In this document: positions 56,140-64,000 of the stretch, one piece after another
Numbering within the stretch: the stretch's first letter is position 1
Layout: each line of letters opens with the position of its first letter
NCBI GenBank assembly: GCA_036897485.1
Contig: JAYMTF010000025.1
Span: forward strand, 1-64,000
Direction: 5' to 3'
Length of the DNA: 64,000 nt
DNA from: Pelargonium nanum
Lineage: Eukaryota > Streptophyta > Magnoliopsida > Geraniales > Geraniaceae
Notes under the pieces: generated by a model
Seen by the model: only the letters and a program-made list of their open reading frames with translations
What the model was told of the DNA's origin: nothing
Databases searched by the model: none
Made by a program: the position numbers and the translations under genes

Positions 56140-58044
56140 TCATTCAGCTAGACTGCTATCAAGCATTTCAAGAAGAAGCTGCTCTCCTTTATGATTCGCA
56201 TTACTTTCCAGTAATGCTCGAGTAATATTATGAAAAAATGTGTCATTTGGAGGACAACCACTCTCTTCCATATTCACAAGCAACTCTGTAGCTTTGTCAA
56301 AAAACCTTCCTTTGCAGAGCCCTTTGATGATTATGTTATACCTTTCAGTATTCGGAGGATGACCTTTAGCAAGTTCAAGAAGGGTTTGTAGAAGTTCCTT
56401 CGCAGCCTTGCGTTTCCTCCTACTGCACACACCGTTGAGTAACAATGCTACAGCCTCATCGAAACGCTGACTTTCGCATAATGCATATAACAAAACAGAT
56501 AGTGTGATTAAGTCCGGAACTTGGCCATGAGCACGCATTTCTCGAAACAGATCCATTGCATCATCAATCCTTTTCGCTTTGCTATATGCATTGATCAGGA
56601 TGTTGAAACTATAAACATCAGGTGCACAACCCTTAACAGCCAACAAATCAAATACATTTCTTGCCTTATCAATTTGACCCCGCGAGCAATATCCATCCAT
56701 TAGTGTATTATAAGTGACAACATTAGGCTCCTCACCCTTTTGAATTACACTATGAATCACATCCCGAGCTGCTACAGCAACCCCTTCTTTCAACAATGCA
56801 TCCGCTAATATGTTATAGGTTTGTACATCTGGCTTCACCTTCTTTTGCTCCATTTCTTTCAGTAATCTTGTGACTTCATTCCACTCACACAATTTGCAAA
56901 CATTGTATATTAAAGAGTTGTAAGTGATGACATCCGGTTGTATACCTTTGTCTGTCATCTCCACGAAGAGACTCAAAGCTTGGTTTCTCAGTCCCTCCTT
57001 ATAAAGACGGTCTATAAGTACGTTATAGGTTACAACATTAGGATTACAATTTCCCTTTTCCATCTTCCGGAGCAACCCAATGGCAGCAGTAGTGTCCCCC
57101 ATTTTGCAAAGCCCGTCTATCAATGTAGTATAAGTAACCAAGTCGGGCTCACAACACATCTTCCCGAACAACTCAATAGCAGCAGCAGCGTTGCCCGTTT
57201 TGCAAAACCCATCCATCAACGTATTGTAAGTAACTACATCGGGCTTACAACTCATCCTCCCGAACAAATCAATAGCAGCATCAGTGTTCCCCAACTTGCA
57301 AAACCCATCAATCAATGTATTATAAGTTATCACATCCGGCTCACAACCCCGATCTTCCATCTTTGCGAGCAACTCAACAGCTCCGGTAGTGTTCCCGACC
57401 TTGCAAAGCCCAGCTATCAGTGTAGTGTAAGTAACTGCATCAGGACTACAACTTGTTCCTTCTTCCATTTTACACAACAACTCAATAGCAGCACCAATGT
57501 CACCAACCTTACATAGCCCCCTGATCAGAGCTGTGAAAGTGGTCTGATTCGGCTCAAACCCAAGTTTCAACATGTTACCAAATACAGAAAACCCATAATC
57601 CAACCGACCCAACTGGCAAAAACAATTAATTACAATGTTGAGAGTGTAGAAATCAGGGTTGATTCCAAAAATAGACATTTGGTTCCACAAAGAAATCACA
57701 GTAGAGTAATGTTTCATTCTAGCGATTGAACCCAAAATCTTGTTGAACTCTATAACAGACGGCCTGGGACGCATACGGATTATATTATCGAAACAAGCAA
57801 GAGCTTCCTCTACCTTACTCCTACTGAACCCTTGATTCCATTTTCTAGTTCCATCTACAGTGAAAGACTTGGTTTTTGAACGAGAACAGACCCTTGTTCT
57901 TGTTAAGACTAAAACACCATGAATTGGAAAAGTAACAAAGAAATGAGAAGAGAATGCACTGGAAGTAGCTGAAGAAGAAGAAGAAGAAGAAGAAGAAGCA
58001 AGAGCACACCTTGAAATAAAAGATGGTGGTGCCATGTTCATCAT
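56140..58044 (-). CDS. P-class PPR protein of the Rf-like type
   Basis: A single exon of 634 residues. The N-terminus (MAPPSFISRCALAS, a nine-Ser run, then Arg-rich) looks like a mitochondrial or plastid transit peptide. About 14 PPR motifs follow from residue 90 onward, with strong Rf-like consensus words such as TYNTLIDGFCKLGN, TYTTLIDGLCKMGD and TYNILADALLKEG. There is no E or DYW extension. Rf-like PPRs bind organelle transcripts and affect their processing, and some restore fertility in cytoplasmic male sterility; no such role can be claimed here. Two neighbouring motifs (about residues 240-303) have only 32 residues instead of 35, missing part of the loop before CKPD / CEPD. Adjacent repeats are very similar in DNA, suggesting recent internal duplication. 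Confidence 0.93.
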   Translation of the reverse strand: MMNMAPPSFISRCALASSSSSSSSSATSSAFSSHFFVTFPIHGVLVLTRTRVCSRSKTKSFTVDGTRKWNQGFSRSKVEEALACFDNIIRMRPRPSVIEFNKILGSIARMKHYSTVISLWNQMSIFGINPDFYTLNIVINCFCQLGRLDYGFSVFGNMLKLGFEPNQTTFTALIRGLCKVGDIGAAIELLCKMEEGTSCSPDAVTYTTLIAGLCKVGNTTGAVELLAKMEDRGCEPDVITYNTLIDGFCKLGNTDAAIDLFGRMSCKPDVVTYNTLMDGFCKTGNAAAAIELFGKMCCEPDLVTYTTLIDGLCKMGDTTAAIGLLRKMEKGNCNPNVVTYNVLIDRLYKEGLRNQALSLFVEMTDKGIQPDVITYNSLIYNVCKLCEWNEVTRLLKEMEQKKVKPDVQTYNILADALLKEGVAVAARDVIHSVIQKGEEPNVVTYNTLMDGYCSRGQIDKARNVFDLLAVKGCAPDVYSFNILINAYSKAKRIDDAMDLFREMRAHGQVPDLITLSVLLYALCESQRFDEAVALLLNGVCSRRKRKAAKELLQTLLELAKGHPPNTERYNIIIKGLCKGRFFDKATELLVNMEESGCPPNDTFFHNITRALLESNANHKGEQLLLEMLDSSLAE

Positions 58045-59778
58045 CTTCTTCGTGAAGCTCTCTCAACTTTTGGTTTGTAGATAAACCATGCCAAAACCCG
58101 AGGCTAAATCATTGGGCAATGGCCAGTAGTGTCTTGAAAAGTGCACTTGCCACTGGCGAGGGCTTATCTATTCAAGGGTCTGTTGGTAACACTGCCCACA
58201 AGCCAAAAGCCTAATTTTTAAAAACATACATGTTTGAAGCTTGATTTATCCGAACATAAATAATAAAAATAAACATTTTTATAAGAATAATTAACGTACT
58301 GATACCAAAAAAAATCAATCTTTTATTTGTAAAAAAAATCAATCTTTTATATTTAAATGTCAACGTTTTTATAAAAACAATACCTTTATAACTAAATGGC
58401 ACAACACTCACTTCGCACGTGAGAGTCGATTTCCGCCGTCAATCATATTTCTCGTAAGTTGATATTTATTTCTAGTCATTTGCGTTGAAATGTTGTCTTT
58501 TGGAAGTTGTGATTATGTGAAGTTGTACTAGTGGGTTCCCAAATACGGATTTGATTTTGCTTTTGTATAGAAGTGTTTCTTATACAAAGCTTTTGCGGTT
58601 TTCCAAGTGTTTGTGCCAATATTATAGGAAAAACTTTACCAAAATTTTGATAAAAATTGTCAATAATATAATGTTTTGAGATAAAGAATCTCTCAAGTTT
58701 TTTTTTTTGTTGTTGCAATTTTGCAAGGAAATTTCTCAATAATTCCCTTTTGCTTAGACTAACCTGTCGCATTGTTTCTCGGATATTTTTGCAATTTTTA
58801 TGACTCAAGTTCCATGCACAGAAATAAATACTATATTTTTGCTTGTTCTAATATTATAAAAACTCAAGTTTTGCCATATAGTTATTATTTCCATATTATA
58901 TTTCACCTCTGTAATAGTTGTTGAATAGGAAAGCCAAACACAAGTAACAAAATGAAGTTAATTATAATTACTTTGGATTCCTTAAAATCGATCTGGTCGA
59001 ATCCAGGCTGATTAACCTGCAACACACAGTATACACCAAATATATGATAAAAAAATTGATAATTATGTGTTGATGTCATGTGGCCTCTCATGCATGCACA
59101 TTTGGTAGACACTAAAAAGAAAGAGGTCATGTTGGTGTTGTTAAGCTTCCTGCTTTCTGGTTCTGGTTCCCTACATGTTAATTCATTGCATGCATACACA
59201 AACAACACTCCAAAATTTATATTCCTTCTATTTGGTGTCTCTTCACCTCGTTTCAAAGCCTATATGGCTCTATATTATACATTAACAAAAGAGAGCCTAA
59301 TAAAATTAGAAAAAAAAATGATTATATATATTAGGACATAATGAATAATTTGATTGACAATGTTCAATTTTTTTATTATAAAAAAATGAAGCATCCTCCA
59401 TGGTAACAGACAAGCTGTAGAGGACAAGCAACAACTCTATGACCTAACCATTTATTCTGTTGAAAACATGCTTCCAAAAGCATCCTACCAATCTCCACCT
59501 CACTTTCTCCCTCTACCTCATGCATAAACTCAACCCTCTCTCTAACTCTTCTCCTTGGATCTTCTTGCACTGCATGCAATTGCTATATTACATCAATCCC
59601 AATTAGATGCAATTATATATTAATATGCTTTATTTAATCATATATAACAAGGGAATAATATAGTAATTATTTACATCTCTCCCCACTCCTCTCCTATTTA
59701 TTCACATACCCATATATATATGTAGTAGCTCCTTCAGCACCCCCAACTAGGTCCTCTAGAGTAACTAATATCAGAGCC
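58045..59778. other. Intergenic with promoters on both sides
   Basis: Divergent spacer between the PPR gene (-) and the small-protein gene (+). AT-rich; no gene was recognised. A TATA element near its right end is listed separately. Confidence 0.5.
59712..59721 (+). promoter_or_regulatory. Candidate TATA box of the 96-residue protein gene
   Basis: ATATATATAT lies about 60 bases upstream of the ATG at 59779, fitting a short 5' leader. Confidence 0.45.
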
Positions 59779-60069
59779 ATGGGTGGTAGGAAAAATGGAG
59801 ATCCAACCATGGCTAGCTCCTCAATTGCTCTTCTGCAAGAAAGGTTCAGGCAGCTGGAGAAGGTGAGGGAGAGGAGGGAGGAGAGGGACCTTCTCAAGCT
59901 GTTTTCTGATCATGACTCCGGCGAGCGGGTTAACACTCCGGCCATCCAACATCAGAGAAGCTTCAACATACTCCAAGATCACTCACTCATCTCCCACAGA
60001 CACAGCACCAACACCACCAACTCTCAAGCCATCCACAACTGTGATGTGGACACTTCTCTTCATCTGTAG
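59779..60069 (+). CDS. Small conserved-looking plant protein of unknown function (96 aa)
   Basis: A single exon, with start context GCCATGGG. Residues 1-15 are MGGRKNGDPTMASSS. Residues 15-45 form a strong charged amphipathic helix (ALLQERFRQLEKVRERREER then DLLKLF), likely a coiled coil. The rest is Ser/His/Asn-rich and probably disordered. I recall similar unannotated plant proteins with an ALLQERFRQLE core, but I know no function. There is no signal peptide or membrane segment. The TATA element, good start context and composition unlike the flanking DNA support a real gene. Confidence 0.7.
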   Translation: MGGRKNGDPTMASSSIALLQERFRQLEKVRERREERDLLKLFSDHDSGERVNTPAIQHQRSFNILQDHSLISHRHSTNTTNSQAIHNCDVDTSLHL

Positions 60070-61899
60070 CTAGCTAGATCAACACTTATTGACTCTCCTT
60101 CTCTTCCATGTAATGTAATATTGTATTAATTATCAATATATGTAGTTATTATTGCTGTTCATTGATCAATTTCATGCTTTGTTCTTCTTTCTCCACTTGG
60201 TGATCTCATTGTTCAAAGACATGTTGAAGTTCAAGAAAGCTATGAACAAGTGGAAACAAAAGCTGGAAATTAAACCAGGTGCAACAACAAATGAAAAGAA
60301 CAAAAAAGTGGTAGAGACATAAAATAAGAACAAGAGGCTGAGACAAAAAAGTCAGATCAGAAACAATAAATATAGGATCAAAAGTAACCAATTTGGATGC
60401 ATAAGTATATATACTTGAATTGGGACATATGGCCAATACCGTTTACTTGCCCCAACTAACCATTAGGAAACTGACATGGCCCTCCCAATTCTCAAACAAT
60501 AGCTTCTTGGATCCTTGTATATGTCTCTTTGACCAAACATATATATGATGGACACAAACAAACAAGCAAGCCTGTCAACATCATTTTGCATAAGTTTTTC
60601 CCTGCTAAACAACACCATCAAAACTTGAGTCTCTATCATTTGATATTCATCAAGATCAAGAACAGTAATCAAGTTCATATAATTGAAGTGCCATCATCAA
60701 TCATCATTCTCTGAAATCTAGAGTTTCTATGGACTCATAACACTGAGTAGCTGAAACCCAATCTTATAATTCTTGTTGCTCATCTTGCAATGCATGTTTA
60801 GCATTTTAAAATGCACATTAATTAACCCATGCCTCGCAGCCGATGATAGATACTTAATGACATTTTTTACGAAAAAATATATTTATTGAAATAACCTATG
60901 CATGTCTCACACAATGATAGATACTTGTTGACCTTTTCTGCTAAATGAGAAAAATATTAGTGGAATAACCTATGTCTCGCTGACTTTTTCTCTGCTAAAT
61001 TAATTTAAAAATATGCATTCAATAAGCACACATATTTTTACTATATATTAGTTTTTTTTATCAGTACCATTAGTTTTTGATATAACACATTATTTTTATT
61101 GAGAATAAAAACTTCACAATAGAAAAAATAAAAATAAAATGATGGGGTTGGAATGTTCGAAGTGATTATCCATACCCTTGGCATATATTCTTGTAGCTAT
61201 TAATTTGACTCCTCTATCATATCCTTGAATGTACCAACCATTTCTTTTCCAATATATGTGAATTTAGGCCAAATATTAGACTACATTCGATTTTATATTG
61301 GACAAGCACAACAACTTGAGTCACGATAAAATTGAAAATTTTATTAAATTGATCAAGTCAACTACAATTCACTTATTAAGTGGTCATTTAACAAGAGCGT
61401 TGAGATCATCCCCAAAATCATAAAAACTAGTTTTTTTTTCAAATAATCATTTTGAAAGCAAAATATTAAAAAAAAAAAGAAACAAAATATTGAAAATAAA
61501 CTTGATTTTGTCTAAAAAGTTAAGGTAATTGCACAAGATTTTGACAATATATCATAATATTGGAAATAAACTTCTTGGATAATTTTGTCTAAAAAGTTAA
61601 GGTAATTGCACAAGATTTTGTGTCTCAAGCCCAACAACCCCGATATTGACGTGGTACTCCTTCTAGTCTTGCATAAATTTGACCCGCTCTGGCGGTGACT
61701 TTGAAAAATCAGGACAAATATTAGTAGTTTTTTAATGCATAAACAACGGGTGAAAAACGGTGAACCTGCTGAGCCGGTCACCTCCGCGTTGAAAATACAC
61801 AAAATTCATTCCTCTCATATGCGAAAATTAGTACAGTATTTCCTGTTTCGGCTCCGCCCAATCATCGGAAGGGCAAAATGGTCACGAAATAGATAGATA
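60070..61899. other. Intergenic between the small-protein gene and OBE1
   Basis: 3' flank of the small gene followed by AT-rich DNA. A 39-base direct repeat (61505-61620) is listed separately. No gene was recognised. Confidence 0.5.
61505..61620 (+). repeat. Perfect 39-base direct repeat, period 77
   Basis: 61505-61543 and 61582-61620 are identical (both start ATTTTGTCTAAAAAGTTAAG and end CAAGATTTTG). The similarity extends leftward through AAATAAACTT. It looks like a recent local duplication. Confidence 0.9.
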
Positions 61900-62722
61900 A
61901 AGCATTTCCTCTCTCAACTCCATCCTCTTCCTTGCAGTTGCAGCTGCCCTGCCTCCATCGGACTCCGATTCCGTCGTCTTCTGCTGTCTCTGTGAGTTCT
62001 CTCTGTGCTCTCCTTCGTTTATTTCTTTCTTACTTTACTGTTTGGTGGCTGAGAAAGTTGGAGATATGAAAATGATGAGAATGTCGACTCATTTTTTACT
62101 TCCTTAAAGTGAAATTAGGTCAATTCTTTATGAGAGATGTGATCTTGCTTTTGATCTGCTGCTTGCGCTAGTTAGATTTTTTTTTTTTTTTTGGGACTGA
62201 ATTGAGGAGTTCGATTTCTATCGGAAGTGAAGGGTGAATTTAGGATCTGAGAGTGATTTGCTTCCTCAGCTAAGTTCTTTGAAATTGCTGATTCCGTTCT
62301 TGTTTTGAAGATTAACAGATTCAAGAATTGTTTATTCTACCTGGAGCCTTAATTAAGCTTATGTGTTCTTGTTTTGGTTGGAGATTTTTTTTATCCTTGT
62401 TGGGAACTATGGAATTCAATTAATTTCTTTATTTGTTGATCACTTAAAAGTTAAAACATGAAAATAAATTATTTTGATGAAAGTCTATTTACAAAAACAC
62501 TAGCCAGATTAGTAGAGGTATTATTCTTGTTTGAGTGAATTTTGCTTTCAGTCTACTTACTAACTAGGAGGGATTAGCCTCATGTATAATTCTTTTTCTT
62601 CTATTTTTCCTTGTTGGATTGGTCTGTTAATGAAGTATTGTTGTATCTTTTGGAGCATTTGTTGACTATGGTATTATGATTAGGCTTTTCTGCAGTAGTT
62701 ACTGGATAAGAAAAACTGATTT
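61900..62722 (+). promoter_or_regulatory. OBE1 leader exon and leader intron
   Basis: A pyrimidine-rich leader ends at 61991 (CTGTCTCT then GTGAGT). The leader intron 61992-62695 ends TTTTCTGCAG, 27 bases upstream of the ATG. The intron includes a long T run near 62170. Inferred from splice signals. Confidence 0.6.
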
Positions 62723-64000
62723 ATGGGAACATCTTCTGGTTCTAATATACCATCCCAACCATCATCGAAAATGCTGCCTCCGCGTCAACAACCACGGCCT
62801 GGAGGACTACAAACATCACTGTCCCTAGTTTCTTCAGATGCTGCCCACTTGTCCCCCGATGCTCAGGAGATGAGACCAAATTCAGATCACATTCGTGAAT
62901 CCCCCACTGATAGTGCCAGTTCCCAGGAAACTTGGCCTACTGCTGATGCTGTCAGGGCAAAGAAGATGGATATTGGGAAATCTGAGAACGATTGTGCTGA
63001 ACAATCTGTTATTCATCGTGTTTCTAGCTCGGATAAAGTATCACTTCGGGACATAGCGAGAGAGAGAGTTGATATAATCGCAGAAAGGATGCAACGTCTT
63101 CCTGATGAATTTTTGGAAGAACTAAAGAATGGCCTCCGTCTTATACTTGAAGGAAATGGTGGTCCACAGCACAGAGATGAGTTCTTGATCTTGCAGAAGT
63201 ATGTTCAGAGTAGGCCTGATTTAACACCTAAGACATTGATAAGAGCTCACCGGGCACAGCTTGAAATCCTAGTTGCTATAAACACAGGAATTCAAGCATT
63301 TCTACATCCAAATATTAGCCTCTCTCAGACTTCCCTCATTGAGGTTTTTGTTTACAAGAGATGCAGAAATATAGCATGCCAAAACCAGCTTCCAGTGGAT
63401 GATTGTTCCTGCAATGTATGTACCAACAGAAATGGTTTCTGTAATCTTTGCATGTGTGTGATCTGTAACAAGTTTGATTTTGAAGTTAATACGTGCCGCT
63501 GGGTAGGTTGTGATTTGTGTTCTCATTGGACTCATACAGACTGTGCAATTCGTGAGGGACAAATTTGTATGGGCCCTTCTGTTAAGAGTGGAGGAGGCCC
63601 GACTGAAATGCTCTTTAGATGCCGAGCTTGCAATCGGACATCAGAGCTTTTAGGTTGGGTTAAAGATGTATTCCAACACTGTGCCCCATCATGGGACAGG
63701 GAGGCTCTGACAAGAGAACTTGATTTTGTTAGTAGAATATTCCGTGGAAGTGAAGACACCAAAGGGAGGAAACTCTTTTGGAAGTGTGAGGAACTGATGG
63801 ACAAACTGAAGGGTGGACTTGCGGATTCCACAACAGCTTGCAGGTTAATATTGATATTTTTCCAAGGTACAAATTCTGAGCACTAGACTTTCTTGTCTGT
63901 TTGTGAATGCTTTATCTGGTGAAATTATTCTCCAAATGTGTGCACTCATGCATTTAGGTCTACATGTACATATTTTCTTGACTTTAGATTTAAGTTTTGC
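62723..64000 (+). CDS. OBE1: OBERON1-like PHD-finger protein, first coding exon
   Basis: The first coding exon (62723-63843) encodes 373 residues plus two bases. It ends at ACAGCTTGCAG before GTTAAT, and the rest lies beyond the window. A Ser/Pro/Gln-rich N-terminus precedes a conserved helical block (VSLRDIARERVDIIAERMQ, LPDEFLEELKNGLR, AQLEILVAINTGIQ). Next comes the OBERON PHD finger (about 220-305: CNVC, CNLCMCVICNKF, CDLCSHWTHTDCA, FRCRAC), with the C4HC3 ligands present. Last is the start of the C-terminal region (GWVKDVFQHCAPSWDREAL). OBE proteins act redundantly in Arabidopsis meristem maintenance and embryonic root initiation, in the nucleus. From memory the Arabidopsis pair is OBE1 (At3g07780) and OBE2 (At5g48160). 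Confidence 0.94.

Noticed and set aside
56938-57516. Long plus-strand frame opposite the P-type PPR gene
   Set aside because: It is the complement of the near-identical PPR repeats; the open frame follows from the repeat periodicity and has no family motif.
1-64000. Search for CRISPR arrays, phage, retroviral or Polinton-like elements and toxin genes
   Set aside because: No regularly spaced repeats, and no capsid, integrase, protease, envelope or toxin motifs were recognised; the window is ordinary plant nuclear DNA.

Overview
This is a nuclear window from a eudicot plant. The evidence is AT-rich intergenic DNA, GT-AG introns with T-rich acceptors, and plant-specific families: WRKY, GRAS/PAT1, WNK, DYW- and P-type PPR, CYBDOM and OBERON. 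No species can be named from the sequence alone. I see no bacterial, organellar or viral segment, no CRISPR array and no intact transposon.

Left part (1-20 kb): the 5' part of a cytochrome b561/DOMON gene (-), a worn LINE fragment, a two-RRM hnRNP-like gene (-) with a tiny last coding exon, thymidine kinase TK1 (+) with a GC-AG intron, a WNK11-like kinase (-), an ESS2/DGCR14 splicing-associated gene (-) and a tRNA-His(GTG) (+). Middle (20-44 kb): a group I WRKY1-like factor (+), a PAT1/SCL21-like GRAS regulator (+), a convergent CCCH/LOTUS/RRM RNA-binding gene (-) and a small SAM-domain gene (+). Right part (44-64 kb): nucleoporin NUP133 (+), a DYW-type PPR gene (-), a P-type Rf-like PPR gene (-), a 96-residue plant protein of unknown role (+) and the first coding exon of an OBERON1-like PHD gene (+), which runs off the window.

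Exon structures were rebuilt by joining exons at GT-AG (once GC-AG) borders so that frame and family motifs continue. All the multi-exon genes complete in the window give whole codon sums: RRM 478 aa, TK 231, WNK 297, WRKY 585, CCCH 569, SAM 125, NUP133 1312. Untranslated exons and transcription starts are mostly inferred. Long gene-free stretches are described separately.

The genes do not form one pathway, and I found no evidence of a new molecular system. The most notable large-scale signal is gene order. From memory, neighbours here match several separate Arabidopsis blocks: WRKY1-SCL21 with NUP133 and a CCCH gene on chromosome 2; SAM, OBE1, DGCR14, TK1a and an RRM gene on chromosome 3; PAT1-OBE2 on chromosome 5. 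The window therefore looks like a less fractionated version of one ancestral segment. Smaller points of interest are a stop-free in-frame intron inside the second WRKY domain, a 49-codon tandem duplication in the WRKY tail, the GC-AG intron of TK1, a NAGNAG acceptor in the CCCH gene, shortened 32-residue PPR repeats, and several short tandem repeats.
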